Positions 32,249 to 41,904 of a stretch of DNA of 46,547 nt are shown piece after piece. Source of the stretch: VGKP01 sp964647695. GTDB lineage: Archaea > Nanobdellota > Nanobdellia > Pacearchaeales > GW2011-AR1. The first letter of the stretch is position 1; the number at the start of each line of letters is the position of its first letter. Made by a program: the position numbers and the translations under genes. The stretch spans positions 1 to 46,547 of the forward strand of contig CAZYIS010000006.1 in assembly GCA_964647695.1 (NCBI GenBank). The letters run 5' to 3'. Under the pieces are notes generated by a model. It made no database searches and was not told the origin of the DNA. It saw nothing but the letters and a program-made list of their open reading frames with translations.

Positions 32249-32710
32249 ATGCCAAAAAGAGTAAATAAAGAAGGGGTTAGTGAAGTTCGTGAAAAAAGAT
32301 TTACTGAAAAAGAATATCTAGATCTGCAGCATAAGGTTGTGGAAAATTTAGTTGAATTACAAAAGGTACATACTAATCTTGCTGAAAAATTTGATAAACT
32401 TTCTGGTCAGATAACAAATCTACTTAGTTTATTTGAATTGGCTGCAAGAAGTTTTGCAGAACATCCAGCTAATCAAGGTATGGAAAAGGATAAAGAATTT
32501 TTAGATAAGATAGATCGTTTATTGGATCAGAATAAAACCATTGCCAAGGGATTAACTTTGATGGAAGATAGAATTAAGGAAAGAGTTTATGGAAATAATG
32601 ATTTGCCTAATGCTAGACAGGTTACTCCTCAGAGGCAAGTTCAAGGTCAGGAGAGTGAAGAGGATGAATTTAAAGTTTCAACAATGAATAGACCCCTTCC
32701 AAAATTCTAA
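32249..32710 (+). CDS. coiled-coil protein, 153 aa
   Basis: Helical, with a heptad-like section at about 20-65 (LDLQHKVVENLVELQKVHTN, LAEKFDKLSGQITNLLSLFE) and a low-complexity Gln/Glu-rich end. It is two bases from the next gene, so they are co-transcribed. Unknown function, but a partner role with the secretion-ATPase-like protein is suggested by the context. Confidence 0.65.
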   Translation: MPKRVNKEGVSEVREKRFTEKEYLDLQHKVVENLVELQKVHTNLAEKFDKLSGQITNLLSLFELAARSFAEHPANQGMEKDKEFLDKIDRLLDQNKTIAKGLTLMEDRIKERVYGNNDLPNARQVTPQRQVQGQESEEDEFKVSTMNRPLPKF

Positions 32711-32712
32711 AA

Positions 32713-33531
32713 ATGGAAAATACTAAGAATGTTAGAAAAGATTTTCTAAGAGCATTTACTGCAGACGTTATAAGAAATATGATTCATACTGGAATGATAA
32801 AGAGCTATCCGGAAATGGAAAAAATTAAACAGGAAATAAAAGTTTATGAAAAACCAGAGAATACTTTGGCCAATGCCATATTAATGAATCAAAGTCCGGA
32901 AATTAACAAAATTATGAAACCCTTTGGAGGAGTTAAAGAAAATAAATCTAATGTTCATAAATTAAATATGCCTCGAGCTCAACCTCAAAAAGTTCAACCT
33001 TCGTTTATGAATAATCCCCTTAATTCTCAGATGTTTATGAGACCAAATAAAATGAGTGTTAAACAAAATATGCCACCTATGCAGAATATGCCTCCCATGG
33101 CACCTATGCAAAAGGGAATGAGGATGCTTCCTTCTAATTCTACTCCGAGCATAGTACCAATGCAAAATGTTAAACCTGCTCCGGTAAAACCCGCTCAACA
33201 GAATAGTTTCATAGGTGTTGAAAAAATAGATAATTTATTGAAAGATTCAAATATACAGACCATAGAATGCCCGGGGCCAAATAAGCAAGTTCTAGTCTAT
33301 AGAAATGGAGCCATACAGGCAACTAGTTTAGCTTTGGGATCTGAGGAAATACAAAACATTATGAAAGAAATTTCTGAAAAGGCAAGAATACCTCTGATGT
33401 CTGGAGTCTTTAAGGCAGCCTATGGTAATTTAATAGTCACGGCCGTAATGTCTGAATTCGTAGGAACTAGATTTATTATTAATAAAAAAACTGAACAGAT
33501 GGGAAATCAGCAGTCTTCCATGTATCAATAG
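32713..33531 (+). CDS. Met/Pro-rich protein with lone secretion-ATPase N-domain-like C-terminus
   Basis: 272 residues. An N-terminal helical part, a Met/Pro/Gln-rich linker at about 75-160 (NMPPMQNMPPMAPMQKG), then a C-terminal domain from 168: VEKIDNLLKDSNIQTIECPG, VLVYRNGAIQATSL, RIPLMSGVFKAAYGNLIVTA and FVGTRFIINK. The order resembles the N-terminal domain of type IV pilus or archaellum secretion ATPases (GspE/FlaI/CpaF), but no Walker A/B ATPase domain follows. The assignment is pattern-based. Confidence 0.6.
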   Translation: MENTKNVRKDFLRAFTADVIRNMIHTGMIKSYPEMEKIKQEIKVYEKPENTLANAILMNQSPEINKIMKPFGGVKENKSNVHKLNMPRAQPQKVQPSFMNNPLNSQMFMRPNKMSVKQNMPPMQNMPPMAPMQKGMRMLPSNSTPSIVPMQNVKPAPVKPAQQNSFIGVEKIDNLLKDSNIQTIECPGPNKQVLVYRNGAIQATSLALGSEEIQNIMKEISEKARIPLMSGVFKAAYGNLIVTAVMSEFVGTRFIINKKTEQMGNQQSSMYQ

Positions 33532-33561
33532 AAATTTAAACTCCTCCTAGAATTAATATTT

Positions 33562-34164
33562 ATGGAAAAAACATTAATTAAAGAGTATAATGAGAAGAAA
33601 GAACTAATACGAAAAGCTCTTCGAAAATTTAAAGATTTGAATGAAATAGAGTACTATTATGAAATGATGTTCTGTTTGCTAACTCCCCAGAGCAATGCTC
33701 TGAAGTGTTGGGATGCGATTGAAGAACTGAAGAAACTGAAAAAATTTGAAACTGATAAAATAAATAGCATATTGAAAACTAGAACTAGATTTCATAATAA
33801 TAAGACAAAATACATTCTGGAATCTGGAAAAACCTGGAATTTAATAAAAAATAGTTTGAATAACAAAAATAGATTGGAATTAAGAAATGAGCTGAAAAAA
33901 ATGGTTAAGGGCTATGGATTAAAAGAAGCAGGGCATTTTCTAAGAAATATAGGTAAATCAGATAATCAGATAGCCATACTGGATAGACATATCCTAAGAA
34001 ATTTGAAAAGTTTAGGTGTAATAGAAACTGATAAAATAAAGAATGATAAACATTATCTTGAGATGGAGCAAAAGTTTCTAGAATTTTCCAAAAGAATAGG
34101 TATACCCATTGATGAACTGGATCTTTTATTTTGGAGTAGAGAGAACGGACAGATATTCAAATAG
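33562..34164 (+). CDS. ogg: 8-oxoguanine DNA glycosylase/lyase, Ogg2 family
   Basis: Base-excision repair enzyme with helix-hairpin-helix; 200 residues. FCLLTPQSNALKCWDAIEEL, MVKGYGLKEAGHFLRNIGKS with the catalytic Lys, and IAILDRHILRNLKSLG with the catalytic Asp, then ELDLLFWSRENGQIFK. Archaeal Ogg2 removes 8-oxoG and cleaves the abasic site. Confidence 0.92.
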   Translation: MEKTLIKEYNEKKELIRKALRKFKDLNEIEYYYEMMFCLLTPQSNALKCWDAIEELKKLKKFETDKINSILKTRTRFHNNKTKYILESGKTWNLIKNSLNNKNRLELRNELKKMVKGYGLKEAGHFLRNIGKSDNQIAILDRHILRNLKSLGVIETDKIKNDKHYLEMEQKFLEFSKRIGIPIDELDLLFWSRENGQIFK

Positions 34165-34206
34165 ACCAAGCAACAGGTTTAAATAAATTATTTTTCTCCC
34201 TATAAT

Positions 34207-34890
34207 ATGAAGGTGATGGTGATAAGTCTAGGTGGGAGCCTAATAGTTCCGGATAGCATAAATTTTGAATTTATTGATAAATTTAAGAAAGAAATAGGTA
34301 AATGTTCTAAAAAGACAAAGTTTGTTATTGTGGCTGGTGGAGGAAGTATCGCTAGAAAGTATATTTCTGCTCTAAAGAAAGAAAGAAAAGGCATTAGGGA
34401 GTTGGCCGACGCAGGCATAAGGGCCACTAGAATGAATGCTTTATTTTTAATGCAATTTTTTGGCAAATTAGCTAATTCCAAACTACCTAAAGATATGATT
34501 GAAGTTAGAAATGAGCTGAGGAGAAATGATATAGTTATTTGTGGAGCTTTGAGATATGCTGATAATGAAACATCGGATGGAACGGCTGCGAAATTAGCTA
34601 ATTTTCTAAATGCCGAATTTGTAAATATGACTAATGTTAAAGGATTGTATAGTGCTGATCCGAGAAAAGATAAAAATGCTAAGTTTATAGCTAACATCAG
34701 TTGGAATGATTTCAATAAAATAACTCAAAAGATTAAATTCTCTGCAGGTCAGCATTTTGTTCTAGATCAGGAAGCAGCCAGAATAATCAAAGAAAATAGT
34801 ATAAGGACCTATATAATTAATGATAGAATAGGAAATTTGACTAAGATTGTAAATGGCAAAGATTTTATAGGAACTTTAATATCTGGCTAG
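34207..34890 (+). CDS. pyrH: UMP kinase, archaeal type
   Basis: Amino-acid-kinase fold enzyme making UDP; 227 residues. VISLGGSLIVPD (phosphate loop), FVIVAGGGSIARKY, the DAGIRATRMNA segment, NMTNVKGLYSADPRKDKNAK and FSAGQHFVLDQEAARI. Lacks the regulatory extension of bacterial PyrH, as normal for archaea. The rnp3 gene starts one base after its stop. Confidence 0.93.
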   Translation: MKVMVISLGGSLIVPDSINFEFIDKFKKEIGKCSKKTKFVIVAGGGSIARKYISALKKERKGIRELADAGIRATRMNALFLMQFFGKLANSKLPKDMIEVRNELRRNDIVICGALRYADNETSDGTAAKLANFLNAEFVNMTNVKGLYSADPRKDKNAKFIANISWNDFNKITQKIKFSAGQHFVLDQEAARIIKENSIRTYIINDRIGNLTKIVNGKDFIGTLISG

Positions 34891-34891
34891 T

Positions 34892-35332
34892 ATGATAATA
34901 AATGAATTGAATGTTGAAAGAACTAAAAAAATGATCGCTAATGCGATTGAAAAACCAGTAATAGTATTAGCTCAGGATGATGGCTACAATAGAAAGCTGC
35001 TGGAATATGGTAAATTTGATATACTTTTATTCTCTGAAAAGAGCATAAGAAAAAATAAGCTGAAAAGTGTTGATTCTGGTCTTAATGATTTTATTACGGG
35101 TCTTGCAAAAAAGAAGCATATTGCCCTAGGATTTGATTTAAATGATCTAAGAGATAGAAATTTGAAGGATCGAGCTCAGCTAATGATTAAGATTAGACAA
35201 AATATAAAAATTTGTTCAAAAATTGGATGTAAAATAAGATTATTTGGATCCAGAGATGAGAAAGACTCGTTTTCATTGTTATTATCTCTAGGTATGCCTA
35301 ATAAAATGGCTAAGGAAGCAATATCTTTTTAA
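34892..35332 (+). CDS. rnp3: RNase P protein component 3 (Rpp30-like)
   Basis: 146 residues, short for the family (often 200 or more). VDSGLNDFITGLAKKKHIA, LGFDLNDLRDRNLKDRAQLM and IRQNIKICSKIGCKIRL are typical of Rpp30, a TIM-barrel-like subunit of archaeal/eukaryotic RNase P that processes tRNA 5' ends. The N-terminal barrel strands look reduced. Directly behind pyrH, one base apart. Confidence 0.85.
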   Translation: MIINELNVERTKKMIANAIEKPVIVLAQDDGYNRKLLEYGKFDILLFSEKSIRKNKLKSVDSGLNDFITGLAKKKHIALGFDLNDLRDRNLKDRAQLMIKIRQNIKICSKIGCKIRLFGSRDEKDSFSLLLSLGMPNKMAKEAISF

Positions 35333-35354
35333 CCCATATAAACCTTAAAAAAAC

Positions 35355-36863
35355 ATGGAAAAAATGAATAATCTTTTGGATCAATTATCATTAATTGAAA
35401 GAAAAGTAGTGCCCTATTTGAATCTAGGTATTAAAGATATCAAAGAAAAATCAGGATTGGATGAAATTTCAGTTAGCAGAGCATTGAAATTCTTGGAAAA
35501 TAAGGGAATATTAAAATTAAAATCTAATGTAACTACCATTGTTGATTTAGGAGTTAATGGAATATACTATAAGAAGAATAATCTACCGGAAAGAAGATTG
35601 CTAATATTACTTGAAAAACATAATCATATAACTCTGGATGAAGCAGCTAAATTGTCTAAATTAACGGATAATGAATTTAAAGTTTCTCTAGGAGTATTAA
35701 AGAGCAAGGCATTAATCAATCTAAACAATGGAAAGCTTTCTCTGAATGCAAGCAAAGAAGAAATGAGTAGAAAAAGTCTTGAAGAACAATTCCTAGAAAT
35801 ACTGCCGGTCGAATTAGCTAAAATTTCACCAGAACAAAAATTTGCTTTTGAAGTTTTGAAAAAAAGAAAAGATGTTGTTGAGATTATAAGTAAAAATGAG
35901 ATTAGCTTTGAATTGACTGATTTGGGAAAGAGCATTGCTGGAAAAGAGATAAACACTAATTTGGTTGAAGAAGTCACTCCTGAAATAATAAGATTGGCTA
36001 ATGTTAATACCAAATTCAGAAGATATGATATAATGGCTCCGGTGCCAAGAATAAATGGTGGAAAAAGACATTTTGTAAATCAAAGTATTGAATATGCTAG
36101 AAAAATTTGGACTGATCTGGGATTTGAAGAAATGACTGGACCTATGACGGATAGTTCTTTCTGGGTTTTTGATTCTTTATTTACTCCCCAGGATCATCCG
36201 GCCAGAGAAATGCAGGATACATTCTTTATTAAAAATGTAATTTCGGACTTACCGGATAAAAAAATAGTTAATTTGGTTAAAAAAGCACATGAAACAGGTA
36301 TCGCTGGAAGTAAGGGGTGGCAATACAATTGGAAGGAATCTGAAGCACAAAAAACTGTTTTAAGAACACACACCACTTCGCTTTCGGCTAGAACGCTTTC
36401 ACAATTAAAGTTGGATAAACTGCCGGGAAAATATTTTGCGATTGGCAAGGTATTTAGAAATGAGACTGTGGATTGGAAACATGGTTTTGAGTTTTATCAG
36501 ACCGAAGGAATAGTTATAGATGAAAATGCTAATCTTAGACATCTTTTGGGTTATTTGAAAGAATTTTATAATAAAATGGGTTTTGAAAAAATAAAATTCG
36601 TTCCTAGCTTTTTCGCCTATACGGAGCCTAGTGTAGAAATACAAGTTTGGCATCCTCAAAAGAAAGAATGGTTGGAACTGGGAGGAGCAGGAATATTTAG
36701 ACCTGAAGTAACGGAAGCATTATTGGGCAAAGCAATACCGGTTTTAGCCTGGGGCCAGGGATTTGACAGAATTATTATGGATTATTATAAAATACTGGAT
36801 CTGAGAGAAATGTATTCAAATGATATTAAACAATTAAGAGAAAGGAGCTTTTGGATAAAATAA
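35355..36863 (+). CDS. pheS: phenylalanyl-tRNA synthetase alpha subunit
   Basis: 502 residues, archaeal-type long alpha with N-terminal winged-helix modules (about 1-200) for tRNA binding. Class II catalytic core: GPMTDSSFWVFDSLFTPQDH, LRTHTTSLSARTLSQL, KVFRNETVDWKHGFEFYQTE (motif 2) and the motif 3 region LELGGAGIFRPEVTEALLG. A TATA-like CCATATAAACC lies about 20 bases upstream. pheT starts one base after its stop. Confidence 0.96.
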   Translation: MEKMNNLLDQLSLIERKVVPYLNLGIKDIKEKSGLDEISVSRALKFLENKGILKLKSNVTTIVDLGVNGIYYKKNNLPERRLLILLEKHNHITLDEAAKLSKLTDNEFKVSLGVLKSKALINLNNGKLSLNASKEEMSRKSLEEQFLEILPVELAKISPEQKFAFEVLKKRKDVVEIISKNEISFELTDLGKSIAGKEINTNLVEEVTPEIIRLANVNTKFRRYDIMAPVPRINGGKRHFVNQSIEYARKIWTDLGFEEMTGPMTDSSFWVFDSLFTPQDHPAREMQDTFFIKNVISDLPDKKIVNLVKKAHETGIAGSKGWQYNWKESEAQKTVLRTHTTSLSARTLSQLKLDKLPGKYFAIGKVFRNETVDWKHGFEFYQTEGIVIDENANLRHLLGYLKEFYNKMGFEKIKFVPSFFAYTEPSVEIQVWHPQKKEWLELGGAGIFRPEVTEALLGKAIPVLAWGQGFDRIIMDYYKILDLREMYSNDIKQLRERSFWIK

Positions 36864-36864
36864 A

Positions 36865-38487
36865 ATGGCAAGTTTAACATTTAACAAAAAAGAAGTTGAA
36901 AAGTATATCAAAGTTGATGATAAAATGATTGAAAGTTCTACCATGATGGGGGCTCCAGCAGAATTAAACGGAGATAGTTTAACCATTGAAATAACACCCA
37001 ATAGACCTGATCTATTATCTCTGCAGGGATTTTTAAGAGCATTCAAAGCATTTACTGGAAAAGAAAAAGGATTAAAGAAATATAAAATTAATGCTCCGGA
37101 AAAGAATTTTAGGGTTAAAATTGATTCTTCAGTTAATGCTATAAGACCCTATACGGCCTGTGCCATTGTTAAGGGAGTTAATTTTAGCGATGCTAACATA
37201 AAAGATATTATAGACATGCAGGAAAAACTTCACGCCACTCTTGGAAGAAATAGAAAAAAGATGGCCCTAGGCATTTATCCTCTGGAAAAAATAAAATTAC
37301 CTATTAAATATGAAGCAAAGAAACCTAGCGATATAAAATTCAGACCTCTGGAATTTAGTGATGAAATAAATGGACTCCAGATATTGCAAAGACATCCTAC
37401 GGGAAGACAGTATGCTCCTCTTTTAGAAGGTTTGGATAAATTCCCTGTATTCAGTGATGCTAACGGAAATATACTTTCCATGCCTCCGATAATCAATAGC
37501 CATGAAACTGGAAGAATAACTGAAAGTACTAAAGATGTGTTTATAGAATGTTCTGGATTTGATTTTAGAACATTAAAAATTGCATTGAATATAGTAGTAG
37601 TTGCCTTGGCAGATATGGGTGGAAAAATATATGCTATGGAATTGGAATATGCAAAGAAAGAGATTACGCCGGATCTAACTCCTGAAGCGATTAAAATTAA
37701 TGTGGACAGAATCAATAAATTAACTGGACTTAATATTAAGGAAAAGGATTTGGAGTCTTTACTGAATAAAATGGGTTATGAATATAAATCTGGAAAAGCA
37801 ATGGTCCCGGCCTGGAGAGCAGATATATTGCATGAAGTAGATATTATTGAAGATGTGGCCATTGCCTATGGCTATGATAAGATTGAGCCGGAAATACCTA
37901 GAGTAGCAACCATTGGTTCCGAATCTTTCGAAAGCAAGATTGAAAGCAAGATTTCAGCCATATTAACTGGCCTAGGACTTCTGGAGATATCTACCTATCA
38001 TCTGATTAAGGAAGAGGAATTAAATAAAACCAAATTGGCTCAAAAGATTGAAGTTTCTAACTCTAAAACTGAATATAAATTTTTAAGAACTGATTTGATT
38101 GTTCCGGCATTAAGAATAATTAACGAAAATAAGGATAATGAATATCCTCAGAAATTTTTTGAAGTGGGTAATACATTCTATAAAAATGAAAATAAACTTC
38201 TGGAAGACAAGAAGTTAATTGTTGCAGTTACTCCAGGTAATTTCACTGAACTGAAGCAAATATTGGACTATTTGACTAAAATGCTAGGCATTAGTTACCA
38301 ATTGTCAGAAGGTAAACATAGAAATTTAATTGAAGGTAGAACGGGCGAGATAAAATTCAATAACAAGAGTATGGGATTTATAGGAGAAGTTAATTTGGAA
38401 ACATTAAGAAATTGGAATATCAAAATGCCCATTTCAATTATAGAAATATCATTGAAAGAGATTATTGAAAATCTTAAGAATAATTAA
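36865..38487 (+). CDS. pheT: phenylalanyl-tRNA synthetase beta subunit
   Basis: 540 residues, archaeal-type beta. B3/B4 editing region (about 130-280; HPTGRQYAPLLEGLDKFPVF, INSHETGRITESTKDVFIEC), B5 domain (LNIKEKDLESLLNKMGYEY) and a core-like C-terminus with RTDLIVPALRIINEN. Forms the alpha2-beta2 enzyme with PheS. Stop overlaps the convergent gene by four bases. Confidence 0.95.
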   Translation: MASLTFNKKEVEKYIKVDDKMIESSTMMGAPAELNGDSLTIEITPNRPDLLSLQGFLRAFKAFTGKEKGLKKYKINAPEKNFRVKIDSSVNAIRPYTACAIVKGVNFSDANIKDIIDMQEKLHATLGRNRKKMALGIYPLEKIKLPIKYEAKKPSDIKFRPLEFSDEINGLQILQRHPTGRQYAPLLEGLDKFPVFSDANGNILSMPPIINSHETGRITESTKDVFIECSGFDFRTLKIALNIVVVALADMGGKIYAMELEYAKKEITPDLTPEAIKINVDRINKLTGLNIKEKDLESLLNKMGYEYKSGKAMVPAWRADILHEVDIIEDVAIAYGYDKIEPEIPRVATIGSESFESKIESKISAILTGLGLLEISTYHLIKEEELNKTKLAQKIEVSNSKTEYKFLRTDLIVPALRIINENKDNEYPQKFFEVGNTFYKNENKLLEDKKLIVAVTPGNFTELKQILDYLTKMLGISYQLSEGKHRNLIEGRTGEIKFNNKSMGFIGEVNLETLRNWNIKMPISIIEISLKEIIENLKNN

Positions 38488-38951
38488 CCAAAATAACTTT
38501 TTTCTTTTCTTGCTTCTTGGGGTTGAGGACTCTTAATGTGGGCCAATATCTTACTGAAATTACTCTTCTTTTCATTCCATAATTTGTTCACATTGATTAT
38601 TAATTCTGCTTCGTTTTTCTCAGAGTAGTTTACTTCTAGATCAAGAGAATCAAGACTGATTTTTGCAAAGGCAGAATAAATTTCATCAATTATTTCTTTA
38701 TCGGCTACGGATATATTTTTTAGATAATTCATGTACATTCTAGGAGCGTTGACAGGATTAATTAGAAATTCTAGGAAATTGATGGAATTGATTAGCTTTT
38801 CCATAATTACCTTTCGAATGGTTCTGATTATTAGATCTGAATCCTTGTCGATTTTGTCAATTTCAAAATTTTCGTTTAATTCTTTAAATGAAGGTAGTTT
38901 GTACTTCTTTTCTAAAAGTTCATATTCTCTTTTTAAATCCTTTATTTCCAT
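38484..38951 (-). CDS. conserved hypothetical helical protein, 155 aa
   Basis: Unknown. N-terminal MEIKDLKREYELLEKKYKLP, then a helical core with LEFLINPVNAPRMYMNYLKN. The pattern resembles an uncharacterised small protein of DPANN archaea, from memory only. Followed in the transcript direction by nothing clear; the convergent pheT overlaps it by four bases. Confidence 0.6.
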   Translation of the reverse strand: MEIKDLKREYELLEKKYKLPSFKELNENFEIDKIDKDSDLIIRTIRKVIMEKLINSINFLEFLINPVNAPRMYMNYLKNISVADKEIIDEIYSAFAKISLDSLDLEVNYSEKNEAELIINVNKLWNEKKSNFSKILAHIKSPQPQEARKEKSYFG

Positions 38952-38978
38952 GAGTATTAAATAAAACTATAGCTTAAA

Positions 38979-39254
38979 TTATAAACCAAACATTCTCTTC
39001 CAGAATGGCTTTTTTTCTTCGACTATTGCATCCTTTGGTTCTAAAACTTCATAGGTGATTTCAGGCTTGGACTTTAGAACTGGAGCTTCCTTTGAAAGTT
39101 CGGCTTCGGCTTCATTGATTGCTTTTTCTACTTCTAATTTTGAATAACCTTGATTGACTAGAGCCCATTTCAAAGATTCTTTAGTATATCCCTTTTTCAA
39201 ATTCTTTTTTATATAGTTGGAGATTTCTCCGATGTAATTTCCTTTCTTTACCAT
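38979..39254 (-). CDS. small helical protein with basic C-terminus, 91 aa
   Basis: N-terminal 55 residues are helical with the pattern YTKESLKWALVNQGYSKLEV, as in short helical modules of archaeal proteins. The end, KKPFWKRMFGL, is a basic aromatic tail that could attach to a membrane surface. Function unknown. It precedes the 155-residue helical protein on the same strand, 27 bases apart. Confidence 0.6.
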   Translation of the reverse strand: MVKKGNYIGEISNYIKKNLKKGYTKESLKWALVNQGYSKLEVEKAINEAEAELSKEAPVLKSKPEITYEVLEPKDAIVEEKKPFWKRMFGL

Positions 39255-39306
39255 GCTTTTTCTTAGAAATAAGCATATTTAAATTTATTTGTGAACAGAA
39301 GATATA

Positions 39307-40776
39307 TTAGAAAACAAAAGTTTTATGGTCTTTTAGATAATTTAATGCACCCTTTAGCTTGGCATCGGATTCGGAATAGAGAGTCAATAATTTTTCTTTT
39401 GCAATGACCTTTTCATTTACATGTTTGTAGATATAAACTCCTGAAGATTTGTCGGTTGGACAACCTAGTAATCGAGCTATATGATTAATATCATGATTAT
39501 TTATCTTCTTCAGCTTTCCGGATTTGGATGAAATAATGTTTTTATAAAATTTAGCAGGTTTCAAAACAACATTTTTCTTACCTTGAGCAGAAATAATCTC
39601 TTCGAACTTTTTATAGGCTTTTCCAGAGTCCAATATTTCTTTAGCCCTAGCTTTTCCCTTGCCCTTAGCTACGGTTCCAACCATTTCAAGGATTTCTCCA
39701 GCCAGTAGGAGGGATTTATTTTCTAAATCTAATGGAGAATTATCTCTTTTCAGAACTTTTAGTACATCGATCATTTCTAGAACTGGGCCCATGCCATTGC
39801 CTATGGGTTGACTACCATCGGTAAGCATTACTTTTACTTTTAATTTGAAATGTTTACAAACGGATTCAAATTTAGACTTTAATTTAAGGGCTTCGGATTT
39901 GCTAACCTTGGCGCCGTCTCCGCAGGGAATGTCAATTAGTACGTATCTGCTTCCGGCAGCTATTTTTTTAGAAAGTATGGATGCAATTAGCTGAGATTCT
40001 GGATCTAGGTCGAGTAATCTTTCTATTCTAATTAATTTATCATCTGCAGGAGCCATACCTAGTGAACCTCCCCAGGCTAGACAAGCACCAGTTTTTGCAA
40101 CTATCTTCTTTAGATCAGCTATGGGAAAGTCGACTCTTGCGAGAGTTTCAATGGTATCGGCAGTTCCGGCAGCGCTGGTTATGGCTCGGGAAGAAGTTTT
40201 TGGCATGGTTAAACCTGCAGCAGCACAGATAGAAACAACAATAGGAGTAGTCCTATTTCCAGGTATTCCTCCAATGCAATGTTTGTCTACTACTTTTAAT
40301 TTCGAACCCCAGTTAAGTACTCTACCGGTTTTGTACATGGCTTCGGTTAGATCCAGAGTTTCTCTAAAATTCATACCTTTTGAATATACACCTAGAATAA
40401 AATAAGAAACTTCAGCTTCGGTTAAAGAATTTGTAGATATGTCTTCTATGATGGCATAGATTTCTTTTTTTGTTAATTCTTTTCCAAACATTTTTTTTGA
40501 TATGAACTCTTTACTTATTGGCTCTTTGGCCAATGAGACTTGGAGCACATCCCCATTTTTTAATTTTAAAAAATCCAGAACATCAATGGAACAGGAAATC
40601 TCTTTTGGATGTAGATAATTAGAAACTATATCGATTATGCAAATTGCTTTTTTACCTTTGAAAGATAAACTTAGTCTATCGCCCACATAGGCATCCAATT
40701 TTTCAGCCGTAAGTTTATCTATAATTGCTATGGATTTACCTGCATCTAAATTTAACCTCTTTAATTTTAAGTCCAT
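39307..40776 (-). CDS. deoA: AMP phosphorylase
   Basis: Converts AMP and phosphate to adenine and ribose 1,5-bisphosphate, first step of the archaeal AMP salvage route that feeds R15P isomerase and form III RuBisCO. 489 residues. VVDKHCIGGIPGNRTTPI, the TSSRAITSAAGTADTIETL segment, GGSLGMAPADDKLIRIE and LTDGSQPIGNGMGPVLE are diagnostic; an N-terminal domain of about 85 residues is also present as in archaeal AMPpase. The other two enzymes are not in the window. Confidence 0.95.
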   Translation of the reverse strand: MDLKLKRLNLDAGKSIAIIDKLTAEKLDAYVGDRLSLSFKGKKAICIIDIVSNYLHPKEISCSIDVLDFLKLKNGDVLQVSLAKEPISKEFISKKMFGKELTKKEIYAIIEDISTNSLTEAEVSYFILGVYSKGMNFRETLDLTEAMYKTGRVLNWGSKLKVVDKHCIGGIPGNRTTPIVVSICAAAGLTMPKTSSRAITSAAGTADTIETLARVDFPIADLKKIVAKTGACLAWGGSLGMAPADDKLIRIERLLDLDPESQLIASILSKKIAAGSRYVLIDIPCGDGAKVSKSEALKLKSKFESVCKHFKLKVKVMLTDGSQPIGNGMGPVLEMIDVLKVLKRDNSPLDLENKSLLLAGEILEMVGTVAKGKGKARAKEILDSGKAYKKFEEIISAQGKKNVVLKPAKFYKNIISSKSGKLKKINNHDINHIARLLGCPTDKSSGVYIYKHVNEKVIAKEKLLTLYSESDAKLKGALNYLKDHKTFVF

Positions 40777-40785
40777 ATTTTAATT

Positions 40786-41811
40786 TTATGAAAATAGTGA
40801 ATATATGTTATTGTCTTTGAAGGATTCTAATAGAGTCAATAGATAGGCTAAAATTAATGGTCCTATTATTAGGCCCACTATGCCGAAAGCGAATATTCCT
40901 CCAAGCATACCTACAAGAATGATTGCTGGATGAGCATTGGTTCTCTTGGAAATAACATAGGATCTTAGAGCGTTATCGGCTAAAGATACTATAATTAAAT
41001 TGTATAGCATGAAGGTTATAACTACGGATATATTTCCCTTGGACATTAGATAAAATGCTACTGGGACCCAAACAAATGCTGGGCCTAGGAAAGGAATTAC
41101 GGATAGTAATATGGCTAGAATAGTTAAAATCATGGCACTTGGAACTCCGAAAATGAAGAAACCTAATCCGGCTAGAATACCTTGAATTACACCTACAAAC
41201 ATCCAACCGAAGATTACTGCCCCAGTCATATCCTTGAAATGCTTTATGGCTATTTTTTCTTTGGCATCACTTAATGGAGAAATGGATTTAATAAAAGATT
41301 TTAGTCTTTCGGAATCTCTTAGAGAATAGAAAAATATGAAACCTAGAATAAACATGTTTAGAGCTAATTTTGGAATATTACTTAGAAAAGAACCTAGAGC
41401 AGTGGATGCTGCAGCGAAGGCATTACTTACGGTGCTGCTCATGGTGGCAGATAACTGACCTAAAAATGCCTCGGAAGCAGAAGGAAATAGACCCTTAACA
41501 ACTGAGTACATATCTATTTTTTGAATAATCAGGAGAGTATCAAAAATTTGTCTCAAAATTAAAGGAGTGATTATCCAAAATAGGGCTAAAATGATTACTA
41601 TGATGATTAATACCAGAAGACTTGCAGAAATATTTTTACTTCTTATGCGACCATTGATGAAATTATAGACGGGCATAAATATATAGGCTAGCAATAAACC
41701 GCCGATAATGGATACGAAAAATGGTTTAACTACTAAAAAGGCTACGACAATTAAAACCCCTAAAATGGCTAAAGTTGATATTTTTTTAACGTCCTTTTCT
41801 CCAATTTCCAT
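40786..41811 (-). CDS. AI-2E family transporter
   Basis: 341 residues from ATG 41811 (TTG at 41826 is an alternative). About eight TM helices: two at the N-terminus (ILGVLIVVAFLVVKPFFVSI), a long soluble insert, then GMLGGIFAFGIVGLIIGPLI near the end, the typical AI-2E/UPF0118 signature. Members export small molecules or exchange Na+/H+. It lies nine bases upstream of the AMP phosphorylase gene on the same strand. Confidence 0.88.
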   Translation of the reverse strand: MEIGEKDVKKISTLAILGVLIVVAFLVVKPFFVSIIGGLLLAYIFMPVYNFINGRIRSKNISASLLVLIIIVIILALFWIITPLILRQIFDTLLIIQKIDMYSVVKGLFPSASEAFLGQLSATMSSTVSNAFAAASTALGSFLSNIPKLALNMFILGFIFFYSLRDSERLKSFIKSISPLSDAKEKIAIKHFKDMTGAVIFGWMFVGVIQGILAGLGFFIFGVPSAMILTILAILLSVIPFLGPAFVWVPVAFYLMSKGNISVVITFMLYNLIIVSLADNALRSYVISKRTNAHPAIILVGMLGGIFAFGIVGLIIGPLILAYLLTLLESFKDNNIYSLFS

Positions 41812-41904
41812 AGGATTATTCAGCAAAATGAATATATAAATCTTGAGATAACTTCAAATAGGATAGCAGATAAACTTTATAAATGAACTTTCCTAAATTT
41901 AGTT

